From assembly GCA_914767715.1 (NCBI GenBank), contig OU612065.1, positions 19,406,001-19,470,000 of the forward strand: 64,000 nucleotides of DNA. Reading direction: 5' to 3'. The DNA comes from Membranipora membranacea. Its lineage: Eukaryota > Bryozoa > Gymnolaemata > Cheilostomatida > Membraniporidae. The position numbers and the translations under genes were made by a program. Below are positions 37,001 to 49,400 of the stretch, piece after piece; the first letter of the stretch is position 1; each line of letters starts with the position of its first letter. A model generated the notes under the pieces. The model saw only the letters and a list, made by a program, of their open reading frames with translations, ran no database searches and was not told the origin of the DNA.

Positions 37001-38240
37001 ATCTCAGATGGAACCTGCACCAAGGTACCAAAATAATCTTAGAAATCTCGATTTGGGCCACTCTTATTTGCTATTAAACAATGTTATCACTGATGTACTA
37101 AAATGAGTACATAATGCTGGCCTACAACTGTTGTGCTCTTATGTCCAACAATGGGTTATGCTTTACACTACAGCAACAATAGGGGTGGCTCAAAACTTTC
37201 CTTTGTTAGACAATGCCTCAAGCGCCTCATAACACAGTGGTCAACTTTAGCCCAATATCACAATATTGCAGCTGCTCAGTGATGAATCAGAAGGACAACT
37301 GGGTTCCCTTGCTTTATACACTGTCACTGCTAGAAAAATGTTTAAGATTTTACCACGTGGGATTCGGCATGAAAATACATTTATCATCAGCAAAAAAAAT
37401 TTTAAGTTTCACTAACACAGGTTATGTATAATCTAAATTTGTTGTAGGTTATATATGTGAATCAGACTATGGCAGTGATGAGTGTTAGCTACAATGAAGG
37501 ATATCTTGCCTGCTCCTATGGAGAATTTATATGTGTATACAAAATCGGTGAGTTAAAAGTATAGTGTAGCTAGTGTAACTTGAATAATGGCCCAGGCAAC
37601 ACCAGTACTAAGGAATTTTCAATCTGAAAGTGTTGATAATAATGCACAGGCGATGCCAGCTGACATCTAATTTATTGATAGGGGTGCCTGGGAAAGGTAG
37701 TTAAAACACTATTTGAGGGGAGATCTGTTGTCCATTGACCTTTGCCTATCTGGTTATGATGACAATAAATGGCCACTAATGTGATGACTTGTGTATCATC
37801 ACTAGTCAAAACATAATTATTTAAATATGAGTATCAGTGCTCAACCATTGTTTTGCGCAACAAACTTTGATTGTAATGCGGCTAAAAGTTCCAACCCGAA
37901 TTTCCAGCATCATTTTGCCTCTGTTATTTATTCAATATCATTTCTGATTAATCAAGGTGCTGATATGGATTCTGCTAAGCTGGTGAAAAACTTTGAGGAA
38001 CATCACAAGAGAATAGAATCTATCAAGCTCGATATCTCGGACGCTGCTCTTGGACATGGCGTCATGGTGTCCAGTGGTAAAGACGGACTCATCAAATACT
38101 GGAGCATGACAGATGAGAAGAGTATTCAGACATTCAAAGGCTCGACGGAGCAGATAACTTGTGTCACATTCGACAAGCACAGGATCGTGATGGCCAGCAA
38201 AGACAACAAAATCAAAATTTTTGATTTTAGCCCACTTTAA
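31004..38240 (+). CDS. F-box and WD40-repeat protein
   Basis: A likely SCF ubiquitin-ligase adaptor in which the WD40 propeller binds substrate. Exons: 31004-31539, 31687-31801, 32094-32306, 33143-33256, 34860-35010, 35970-36115, 36387-36563, 36923-37024, 37448-37547, 37957-38240, giving 645 aa. An in-frame TAA precedes the ATG. A helical Trp-rich module near residue 25 ([20 protein letters not shown]) recurs before the F-box ([20 protein letters not shown]). The F-box is [18 protein letters not shown] at about residues 265-285. WD40 repeats follow from about residue 345 ([59 protein letters not shown]). The seventh exon uses a GTCAGT donor, the only one that keeps phase. It is not clearly FBXW7, FBXW8 or FBXW11, and the subfamily is unassigned. 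It shares pre-F-box sequence and exon borders with the neighbouring FBXO16. Confidence 0.88.
33383..33416. mobile_element. 34-bp terminal-repeat-only remnant of the P-like element
   Basis: The sequence is CATAGACTTAATATAC, then TA, then its exact inverted copy. These 16 bases are the termini of the element at 42101-45281. The flanks gtatgggc and gtacgggc match at 7 of 8 positions. It lies in an intron of the F-box/WD40 gene. Confidence 0.8.
34190..34260 (+). mobile_element. possible tRNA-derived SINE head
   Basis: TTTGGCTAAGTGGCTGAAC is a good pol III A-box match, followed by GGATGCGATCC as a weak B-box candidate. No related copy was found in the window. Confidence 0.3.
34695..34800. repeat. 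two abutting hairpins
   Basis: The first (34695-34767) has 36-base arms with one mismatch, containing TCATTGTGTCATATGTCAT. The second begins at the next base (34768-34800) and pairs ATTTGATAAAA with TTTTATCAAAT. Both lie about 60-165 bases before an exon of the F-box/WD40 gene. Confidence 0.75.
35462..35538. mobile_element. 77-bp hairpin micro-MITE
   Basis: Ends TAGCCTGTCTTGACAAGCTT and its complement surround a G-run/C-run loop. The flanks ggaatgata and ggtatgata match at 8 of 9 positions. Confidence 0.7.
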
Positions 38241-38458
38241 TTTTTTTGTTATTATTCTTGCCGTTCACCTTTTTTTGTGCACCATCCATGACATTTATTT
38301 AACAATTTTGCCAAACTTTGCCAAATCTTCGGCTCAATATGAAACACTATACATCGAATAAGTGATGAAACACTGATAGGCAGTATCACCATTTTGGTAT
38401 CATCATTTTGATATTTTTGTAAATTTTTTGTGGCTGCAGTTTTTCAGTAACTGTTGTA

Positions 38459-38464
38459 AATAAA
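38459..38464 (+). promoter_or_regulatory. polyadenylation signal of the F-box/WD40 gene
   Basis: An AATAAA 219 bases after the stop codon. Confidence 0.6.
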
Positions 38465-38893
38465 TACAGTGATCTCAATTCTGTGGTTGACCTTATATGT
38501 CATGTTTATGTGCATTTTCAGCATAATAGATCAGTCTTTCACATCGGACTGTTAGGGCCATTAACAAATGGATATGTTGGCCGTTAGGGCAAGCAAGACC
38601 CTCAATACTCACTGAATTATAACAGCTGTAAAAAATCTTGACCACTGAAAATGATAGGATGTTCACTCATGGACATACCAGTTTCCTGTCCCATTATCCT
38701 ATCAAAAATGAGAACCGAAGAAAATGTTGAGCTATACAAACCGAAAGGATAATAGCCTTAAAACGGGAGAGCTTCGTATCATAGACTTGGTTTTATCATA
38801 ATATTGTATACTTGATATAACTGCATAATATAGGCAATATATATGAGAAGATTAAGCCAGGGATTAGTTTAGCTAGTTTTGTAGTAACTTAAA

Positions 38894-40015
38894 AACGTGA
38901 TATATCGCTTTTTAAAACTTTTTAATATTGTATTGATGATCATGTCTAATAATTATTTTCACAGTTGAAACCTCCCAAATATTTGACATTGAGTCGCAGT
39001 GACCTCTGGAAGTTAATTTTTTGGGGCAAAAAGTGCCCTTTTTAAATTGAGCCCTCTGTGCCTTGTTTTTGAGGTATTTGATTAGTTTATGCTTTCACCA
39101 TATAGAGGAGGCATGGCACCAACTGGAGGAGTGACATTTTAGTGAAACTTTATGATTTTAGGCCTCCTGTCTTTGAGACTTAAAATTGATTTTTGCAATA
39201 GTAATAGGGCCATTTCTGACCCCTCATTACATGTGACCCCAATGATGCAGAAACTGAAATTTCCCACTTATTATACCATTTTGGTCTTGGACTGTCACTT
39301 CCATCAATAATCTTACCACTTTACAGATCCTGGTTGTCACAACTGTAACAGATAATAACCCAAATTTTAACTAATTTAGTTCAAAATTTTCCAGCCAAAA
39401 TTAAGAAATTCAGAAAGATGTCAGTCAAATTTGTTGTCAGCATGATAAACAGCAGGAGATTGTCTAGGTTTTGATCGAAGCGATTGTTGATTATGGCTTT
39501 ACATCTTGAGATATTTGGATTTTTGTGGCTAAACCAGTTTTATTTGGTCCAAAACATGCACTCCTCTCCAGCCAAAAAGCTGAAAATAGGTTAAAGAACA
39601 TGTTATACACATTAGCTTCCATTAAACTAGAGAGTATTTCCGAGGTTTTGTCATTGGCGTTTGATGATAAATTCAAATAGTTGAGAAGTTATGAGCATAA
39701 ACATATCTCTTTCAATGCTAAACAATCACCCAAAAAAGGTGATCCATTGTTGTACACAATGTGCTTTGCGTGTAACACTGCATAGATTTGCATTACGCTT
39801 TTGCATAACGTAATTTACTGCATCATTTTGCCCTTTGCTGCCTATATGTTATCAATGTATTTTAGTTAATGTACAAGTAATCAAGTAAGAAACATGCGGT
39901 TTAAAAGAATTTGCGACATTAAACATAAGTCAGACTACTGGCAACGTGTCAGTGGAGGAATTTTTGAGATGGGACATGTAGTTCCTGAGAAACTGAAAAG
40001 GCGATATATCACGTT
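38894..40015. mobile_element. possible 1.1-kb element with short terminal inverted repeats
   Basis: AACGTGATATATCGC at 38894-38908 is repeated exactly inverted at 40001-40015, with partial similarity continuing inward. No convincing target duplication and no transposase frame was seen. Confidence 0.4.
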
Positions 40016-40426
40016 ACTGTTAGATAGCACCAATTCTTTCTTTCATAACGTAATGAGGATTGAGGTTGAGTAAGATTTTGTAAGTATTTAGATGTTGGCT
40101 GGGCACAATGCTCGAACATGTGCGAAGTGGGAACTGTTCCTCCTGCAAATACTTCAAAATAACACTTTTAGCAGTGGGTCATTTTTGCAAAACCTTATAA
40201 TTTGTTGAGTCGTAAAGTTTTAAAATCCTCCAATGAAATGGTTCAAACACCACTTTTGATATACTTGTCATCTTATCTGGCCTATCCATGCGCACATTAT
40301 CATCAGCATACAGATATATACATTGTTTCTTACAGAATAATGAAATATTGAGTTAAATTTCCAACAGTGACCCACATTTAGTGATTGTGCCTTTTCAGGT
40401 CAGTTTCCTACATTACTCAGTAGAGA

Positions 40427-43400
40427 ATGGAAGTCAAACACGCGCTTCTTGTTACAGGGGTGGTCGCTGCATGTTTAGGTAAGTTTTACATGCAAAGGTT
40501 ATTATCCATCTCTTCCAGCCACGGTCTATGATTCCCATAGATATATGCGGTTGCTATTTTTCGCTTGGGAAAGCTAAATACAATACAATTCATATCAGAA
40601 TCAGCTCATCTGGATTTCAAATTGCTAATTATATGCCTTAAATTGCTTATAACACCACTCTTGGTGATGCTTTGTGCTCGCGTCGAACTTTTGCCTCCCC
40701 TACCATTATTCTATACTACGGCCCTGTATAATGCATGCTTATACCAACTTTCTGTTCGCTTTCTGTTTACAAACGTCCATATTTGAGTTTTGGACAAATA
40801 ATAGAGCAGCTTGTTTGAGAATTATGCGACAAGCTATATTTGTCAAATCTATTCGTCAAAGTACAGATTTACACTAGGTCTATTGATCTTTCAGTCTTTT
40901 AAACTATAGAATCGATGTTTCCCATTTTGCAGGACTCTTGATCGGTGGATTGATCGGTCATTTTGCTACACTGAGGAATGTACAGAATCCTACAGATTCG
41001 CCAAGTGTGCAGGCAGTAGGGCGTCATGGCCACAATGTTGCAGAAAACAGGAAGTTTCTCTTTGAAGAAACCTCAGCCGTAGAGATTGAGAAGAATTTGG
41101 AGTATGCGTAATTTAGGTTTATACAGGGATTCAAAATTGGGCTGGACAGATTATCATCTGCTCATGTAAAACAATGCTCTGGCATTTTACTGACAGTCAT
41201 TTGAATTCTGGATCGGAGCGAAAACAATGAGGGCCAAGACTTATACCTTAATAGGCTACTTATCTCCAGTGGTCAAGAACCAAGATTAGCCTTGTCACGC
41301 ATCTACTGGGAACAAAATCCTGTCTGACAAGGCCAAGTCAAGATCATACTTAGACAGATATATGACACATATACTTGTTTATTTGTCCAATATATATATA
41401 TATATAACTAGCAGTCAATTATTTCTACTTAGATTTTTGAGCTCAAAGCCTCATCTGGCTGGTACCGTTGAGAATAATGAGATTGGAGACTGGATTGAGG
41501 CAAAATGGAAAGAATACGGGTTCGGAACATTTCGTGAGACCTACAATGTTCTACTTTCTTATCCAGGGGACAAAGACAACCATAATAAGGTGAGCGCTAC
41601 ATGTCAACTTGATATTTTGTATTTATCCGCTGTTTTTGGCAATTACACCAGCCTACTAAAACTTGAAGTTGGTGATTTTTCTATCACAATTGGTATCTCA
41701 ATGATTTTTCTGTTGTTCCCCACCACATGTACCCATGCATACCTAGCACTTGAAATGTGGCGATTTCCTTATTCATTATATTGTAAGTTTGTTGGATTGA
41801 AAGACCACCAGTAATGAATTTGCAGGCACAGATATTAAATGGAAATGGTTCTGTGAGTTTTACTTGTCAGACTGAGGAGAAGGTACTAGACCCTATTCAG
41901 AACCTCAGCCGAGCTGTACCCCCTTTTAATGCTTATGCAAAGAATGGCATTGTCAATGTAAGTAGTGATAACAATCTTTGGAAATACAGCTGTTGCATTC
42001 TCACGGCTACCACTCACAACTTTATCATAAGGATCAGTGGTTTATTTATCTTATGACATCTTGCATCATGTCAGTCCAAGAAGCAGTTGTGTGTAATAAC
42101 CATAGACTTAATATACTACCTAGACAGGACAATGCTTATGCTTCACTGATCATAATGTGTCCCACTTAAATAGCACGACATGACGTAATTAGTTTGTGCT
42201 GTGAGGCATAGTTTACTATATACCATTCAATGAAATAATGTGAAAAATCAAGGGACGCCGCGCATGATATCAGCTCTTGTCCGGCCCCTAATTATTTAAA
42301 CACAGAGAAAATTTGTGAGTTTGTGTAAAAGACCTTTCCGCACGAGATGGTATAAAAATTGACTCCTTAGGCGAATCCAAAGCGAGAACAGACCTGATAA
42401 GTTACAATCATTAGCCAATAAATACTGAAACAAATACAGCCATCTACCACTACTATTCAAATGCATAGAATACCCACAACACAGTATCACAAATATTTTG
42501 TTGGATGAGCCAGATCAAAGCACCACCACCATCATCATAGATTTTTGCATAAATATTCCTAGTCATGACTGAGCACAACCTGCTCAGCTTGGATTCCTTG
42601 TTACAAGTTTTTACTGCAATTTTTTTGTCGCTTCATGAGGAAGAATAGATCTGTGCTGGAAATTGAGTATGCCAACTCCAGGTATGTATGTATGTATCAT
42701 GAAGCTAGGGTACGTGGCACATATATATATATATTAAGTCTATGGACATCTCTCATCAATGAAATAATATAGTAAATCAAGGCACGCAGGGTATAATACC
42801 AGCCAAATTATATTAGATCTGTTTTAATTTATGAGATACAAATTATCAAAACAAATACAGCCCTGTACTGAAACAGAAGATGAAAGATACTATGTAAACA
42901 AAGTGGTTACTGGTTTTAATATTCATACTTCGTTGAGATTATTTATTTATATAACATGAACCTGCAGCCTGCTGTCTCATCTTCACAAGTAAGCCCAGCT
43001 GCAATTTTACTATCATCAGTTGCGAGATACAAGGCAAACATAGAAGTTCTGGATATAATACCCACGCCGCTCAGTTTATAGGAAAACTATTTTTAAATGA
43101 GCCTACAGCCTGCTACCTCGTCTTCACAAGATGATAATCTGGCTGCCTCATCTTCACAAGATGATAATCTTGCTGCCTCATCTTCACAAGATGAAAATCC
43201 TGCTGCTACCACTTCACAAGATGATAAAGTAAGAAACAGCCCAGTGGTGGCTCTCATGTATGCATTGTCATATTTCCGTCTTTATTGGATTGAATTTTTT
43301 GGCATAATTTCTGCTTGTCCCATCCATCTAAGATCTAAATCAATTAAATATTGTCATATAATAATACCCACATCCTTCTATACATGCACATAAATTTAAG

Positions 43401-46400
43401 GCTATAGACATAGTAAATAATAATCGATGGGTGTGATAAAATTTGAATGTAAGAAAAAAAAGGTGGAACGATAGTGATGGGGCGGGGGGGGGGGGGCTGG
43501 AGGGAAACTATTTGAGATGACAATTCTGATTTACTCCCGAAATATCTAACTCAGAACTGGCACAGCAGTCAAAAAGTGTGAGTAGACTTAATCGGTGATC
43601 TCGCAAATCTTTCTTGGCCATGCTGATGCTCCTATGAAATTGATTTTACAATTTCTGTTTATCATATCAAAAGCTGTAGTTTAATGATAATTATTTGTAT
43701 ATGTTATCATTTGTGATGCTTTTAAAAAAGTCATCTAGAAACTGGTGTGCTGCCTACGGCTGTGGAAATACCCCGGCAGGAAATCCTAATTTAAGCTTCC
43801 ACGCCTTCCCCAGAAATAACGAGGAGAGACTAAAGGTATGGGTTTCGGCCGTTAAACGCAAGAACTGGACTCCATCCAAATATGCTGTTCTATGTAGCGA
43901 ACATTTGAAACGAGATACATTTAGAAGGCCTCCTGGTGTGGGTGGGAGAGCTTTGCTCAAAAAGGATGCTATCCCAACAATTTTCCAATCCTTCCAACAC
44001 TATCTACAAACCCCTAAAAGTGAAGAGATATACGCTGGTCAGAATACACCATGAAACAACCAAACTCGCAGCAAATACTGGCAATAAGCGCTCCAAACTG
44101 AGCAGGCTTATTGTGTTCAGTGACTCAGTCATATCTAATTTTCAGCGATCGCTGATAGTGATAGTGTCTCGTTTGGAAATTTTGCAGCAATCACCGATAG
44201 TGGTAGTTTTCTAGTCTTTGACCCATCCGCAAAATTCAGTATAATCCCACAGTATATATTTTTTTTGATAAGTAGGTGTAAGAAGTGGTTAGCTTACATT
44301 GCTCTACTAATTTGATTAATTTAACGTATACTGCAACCAGTCATATCTAACTTTGCAATGCTCGCTGATAGTGGTAGTATTTTTAATTTTTGTCGTGCCC
44401 ACAACAGCAATAGTGGTAGCCGTTAGCCTTGGTCGTGCCCTCATAAATTAGTATAATCCCGCAGTAACAGCCCTCTGTTTTGTCATGTAGTGATAAAAGT
44501 GGTTAAGTACAGGGCTGTATTTGTTTTGATAATTTTTATGTCATAAATTAAAACAGATCTAATATAATTTGGCTGGTATTATACCCTGTGTGTCTTGATT
44601 TACTATATTATTTCATGGATGAGAGATTACCAAAGACTTTATATATATATATATATATATATGTCACTTACCCTAGCTTCATCATACATACATATCTGGA
44701 GTTGGCATACTCAATTTACAGCACAGATCTATTCTTCCTCATGAAGCGACAATAAAATTTGCAGTAAAATCTTTTAACAAGGAATCCAAGCTGAGCAGGT
44801 TGTGCTCAGTCATGACTAGGAATATTTATGCAAAAATCTATGATGATGGTGGTGGTGCTTTGATCTGGCTCATCCAACAAAATATTTGTGATACTGTGTT
44901 GTGGGTATTCTGTGCATTTGAATAGTAGTGGTAGAAGTGTTAAGAGTAGTCGGCTGTATTTGTTTCAATATTTATTGGCTAATGATTGTAACTTATCAGG
45001 TCTGTTCTCGCTTTGGATTCGCCTAAGGAGTCAATTTTTTATACCATCTCGTGCGGAAAGGTCTTTTACATAAACTCACAAATTTTCTCTGTGTTTAAAT
45101 AATTAGGGGCCGGACAAGAGCTGATATCATGCGCGGCGTCCCTTGATTCTTCACATTATTTCATTGAATGGTATATAGTAAACTATGGCTCACAGCACAA
45201 ACTAATTACGTCATGTCGTGCTATTTAAGTGGGACAGTATTGAATGCTATTGGCCTGTCTAGGTAGTATATTAAGTCTATGGTAATAACATATGTAAGAG
45301 TCATAACTTCAGTGCTATTAGAAGCGGTATTTAGTATCTTTGATAGGAGGAGGGTTAAACCAAAGATACAGATTGAACAGATCAAACGTAATTATATGGT
45401 GTATTTGGTTATTAAGCCACTGGGGGAAAACGACTTGTGGCCAGCTGCCATCAACTCACTTTGTCTATATCATTACCATGGTAACTTATCATGCAGACAT
45501 ATCTTGTTATAATAGGCCATGAATCTCACCGTATAAAATTCATGGGCTAATATTCTACTTTTTCTGAAATGTGCAGGCACCAAACTGTACACTTAGCCTT
45601 GTTATGAGGCCATTTGGCAAGGCTACTGAAAAAAAGTCGATTAGTGTTAGCTAAATTTCATAAGCTTGATTTTTTTTAAGTTTTAAAATGAGTTATATAA
45701 CATTGATTTAGATGTGACAATCGATAGATTTTGGGTCAGGATGCTGGACATTCTCTAAATGCCCTTAGTGTTTTAGCTAAAAGAGCCTGACCCCACACCC
45801 CACACACAGTGTCAAAATGATCTGGTTGTCTCAGAGAAAGCATCCAAAATTTTCAGCATGTTTAGCGAGAACAGAATAGTTTGTATTTAGAAATACCTAC
45901 ATATTTAGACAGCAATAAAATATAACGACAATCAATTCATTATCTTGAGGACCATAAAGTGTCCCCAAAATATTTGCATAGTTTAATATCTGATCCAGGC
46001 ACTCAAATTCATCTGTTGATATGAGCAGTGCAAAAATGAAACTAGATTAGGTCTTGAAAAATTTTCTGGCTGAACAGCCGTGTCTGTTATATGGGTGCTC
46101 GTAAGAAAATTTTCATTAGATGATTAACTGATTCATCTACCCCCACCCAATTTATACTCACCAGGTTTGCTGAACCCGCTCTTTTTACAGCATCAGGCAG
46201 TGGACTTATTGTTGTAGTGCCAAAAGCTACCACTTTCTCGCTGATAATATTTGTAATGTGATAGACAAAATCTTTAGTTTACATTTTGTGTCAGTAAATA
46301 AATATGACAAATCCGATAAAACAGGACTATAACTTTCATGTTTTAGAGTTCTACTGTATACTATGTGAATTATTGCCGCCAAAGTGATTTTGAGGATCTT

Positions 46401-49400
46401 GCCAAATCACACCCTGATGTCGACCTTTCAGGTTCCATAGTGATCTGCAGATATGGACTTATCTTCAGGGGCAATAAGGTTGGTTCCTATATGTATACTG
46501 ATATTAGAAAGTGTTAACAACATAACCATAAAGAACTTTCATACTTTTCAAATCTCTATTATAGACAATTTAAGACTCACTATATCAAATCAATTTTTCA
46601 TGACTTTCCTGCACTCGATTTTACTACTATTCAATAAAAAACCAGGGCAGCAGATTTAAGGGATACATGTAGCAAGTATTTCCAAGTTGTACTTCTTGAT
46701 AACCTTTCAGCTTGATTGTCTAGATAAATATAAAGTCGGTGAAGTTGTTATTGCAGGAAAATTGAGTATCTGTAAAGAATTTTATGATTTCTCAGCACCA
46801 GTTATCTCTTTTAAAAAATCCTTTATGAAATTGATTTGTTTCAGCTTTCAGATAGCATAAATGGTTATTTGTTCCGATAGGAACCCATCCAGCAGTAGGC
46901 TTTCACTGCAAAAAGCTATTGCACAAACCACTGGGAAACAGCAAATATAAAATTTTGAAATGTTACTTTAACTAAACTATTCCGGTTACTCATTGGCCTT
47001 ACCACTTCTTTGTCTTGTAGGTAGCACTTGCAGAAAGAAATGGAGCTATTGGTGTAATAATTTACAATGACCCCGCTGATTATGCTCCATCAAGATTTTC
47101 AAATGCCACATATGAAGACACCTTTCCAAACAGCCCCTACCTCCCTCCCAGTGGAGCTCAGAGAGGTTCACTGTTTGGGCTCAATGGAGATCCTCTAACA
47201 GCTGGATTTCCCTCTAAAGGTATATCGGGATCATCTAGCTTTGAGTTTTTTTATCTTATCTGGTTTACTCTGGTTGTATACCTATGGCTAGGCTAAGTGC
47301 TCAAACTCTGCCTTCAATACTGGTTGTGTCATTCAATTATCAGCCGACCAGCCGAACAAATAGTTAGGGTTTACCAATAGTGTTTTGAGCTGCTGTTTAG
47401 TTAATCATAAGAGTGATTGAGTGAGCCGATGTGGGTGCGGGTGTGTGAGTGTGCGGGTGTGCAGGTGTGCGGGTGAGCGGGTGTGCGGGTGAGCGGGTGT
47501 GCGGGTGAGCGGGGTGAGCATGTGAGTGAACTCCCTTTCATTGATGATTGATCATGACGTGTCACAACTAAGAATCAGACAAGATCCATGCAGGCCGCTG
47601 CTGACAGTGCAACACTACTACCATCACTACTATCTTAAAGCAACCTACATATAGCAATCCTTGCTTGGGATTGCTAAGAGCAGGTTAGAACAGCTCTTTA
47701 TTTATACTGCATATCAAGAACAGCCCAGCATGAGCTAGCTATAATATGTAATTTATATTACTTCACAGTTGCACTTCTTATTTTTAGATTATGCTATCCG
47801 TGGTAGTGCTGAAGAATTACGTGAAGAAGGTGGATTGCCTAATGTCCCGGTCCAACCCATGGGCTATGAAGATGCTAAGGAGTTCATGAAACTTCTATCA
47901 GACATTCCTAATAGCCCTGAAGTACAGAGTGGTTGGGTAGGAGAGATCAAAGACATTACATACAAGCTGGGAGGGCAACTTCAAAACGGAAGGTATACTT
48001 TTTCAGAGAGAGAAATATGAATGGTTGCTGTGGTAGCTTTTTTTAAATGTTCATGTACGTTGGGCTAGTTTCTCACTTTGAGTATTGAGAGGTCACTGGT
48101 GGTATCAGGATGAAGGTGAGACTACACAGATTCGAATCCTCCTACAATTATGAATATGAAGAATGGAGGTTTGGTCACTCAATATGATATATTATTATGT
48201 TTGTTTCCAGATCACTCAACCTGAGTCACCATGAAGTTGTTTCTTCATGTGTTTAGAGGGAATCACTCTTCATATAAATTTACATCGGCACACTACTCTC
48301 TATAATAGAAAGTTTTACCAATCTTTAATCTGGTATATGAGGAATAAATTTGAAAAGAGTTGAATAAATTCTCCAGTTTTTTAAGTGTCAAGTTTCATTT
48401 TACTGTACAGAGAGCCTCATCCCGCTTGAATTCATGACCAGATTCGTTTTGTTATCAAGACAGGTGAAGATAATCAACAATAACTCGGAGAAGAGAACAG
48501 ATGCAACTAATATTTTTGGAGTTATCAAAGGGTCTGTTGATCCAGGTAAGTTTGTAGAGCGTATAGAGCAGGATTCTACACTACCATACCAATATCAAAG
48601 AAATTTGGTGATTAAATATACATAATCCTTATTGGATCCAGTCGTGCCCGAAAAAAACTGCACAACAAACTGAATTGTCATGGCAATAGAAATTTTTCTG
48701 TTTCTTCTATTCCAACTCAATGTTTGCTTCAAATTTTGTACTTTCCAATTTGTTCTTGAGCTTAGTTTATTAAAAAAATGAATGATTGGCCATTTCTAAA
48801 TTGTAACGTCGCACAGAGGCAAAACCAGTCACATGGACAGGCATCCATAGTGCATGTACCAAGCCAAGTTTCCTCCCCTTCATTCCATGATTTAATCTTC
48901 TTTTAATTTATTTCAAACATTTAGGACCTTCAATTTGCAGCTGACATTTGAATCTATTCAGATGTATTTGTCATTATTTCAGATCGATATGTGTTGATTG
49001 GCAATCACTACGATGCTTGGATGTTTGGGGCAACCGATGCATTAAGTGGCACTGTAGCATTACAGGAAACTAGCAGAGTCTTTGGCAAACTACTGGCCAC
49101 AGGTTTGTTTCTCTCCTATCACACTCATCCAAAAAATTTCTGGAACCATAAGTGGTCAGCGCCAAGATATCTACATAAGCGCAAGGGTATAATAGTCCAG
49201 TGGTGTGTTTTATCGATGAACCTGACCTCCGCTGTCTGTTCTCTGTTGCCTGACCACCTATAGCTTGGTGTGTAGGCAGTAAAGGTCAGTTTTCCTCACA
49301 GTGTGTGTGTTCACTGGCTTTGCATAATACAAGATAATCTTTGGGGATGGTGAGATAGCGCAATCGGAAAGCGCTTGCAATTAACTGCCAGGCGATTTGT

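Larger units (their letters stand above)
38241..40426. other. intergenic region between F-box/WD40 gene and NAALADL1-like A
   Basis: Begins with the 3' UTR of the F-box/WD40 gene, with AATAAA at 38459-38464. Most of the rest is taken by an inverted-repeat-bounded segment at 38894-40015. No coding exon was recognised. Confidence 0.5.
42101..45281. mobile_element. P-superfamily DNA transposon, internally deleted, with THAP gene
   Basis: A 3181-bp insertion in intron 4 of NAALADL1-like A. The ends are CATAGACTTAATATACTACC and its exact complement. Both are flanked by GTAATAAC (42093-42100 and 45282-45289), a perfect 8-bp target duplication. The ends continue as inverted arms of about 770 bp each, roughly 42101-42872 and 44511-45281, highly similar but with substitutions and small indels. 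The interior encodes a THAP zinc finger, the DNA-binding domain of P-element transposase. A CA..TG terminus, 8-bp duplication and THAP domain together point to the P superfamily. Only about 1.6 kb lies between the arms and no RNase H-like catalytic domain was seen, so the copy is probably non-autonomous. Confidence 0.85.

Noticed and set aside
41362-41814. 150-codon open frame (+) taken as one coding unit
   Set aside because: Only 41433-41589 is an exon of NAALADL1-like A. The rest reads through intron on both sides, and the exon ends at a clear GTGAGC donor.
45279-45512. 77-codon frame beginning at the right end of the P-like element
   Set aside because: It straddles the target duplication and host intron and has no recognisable domain.
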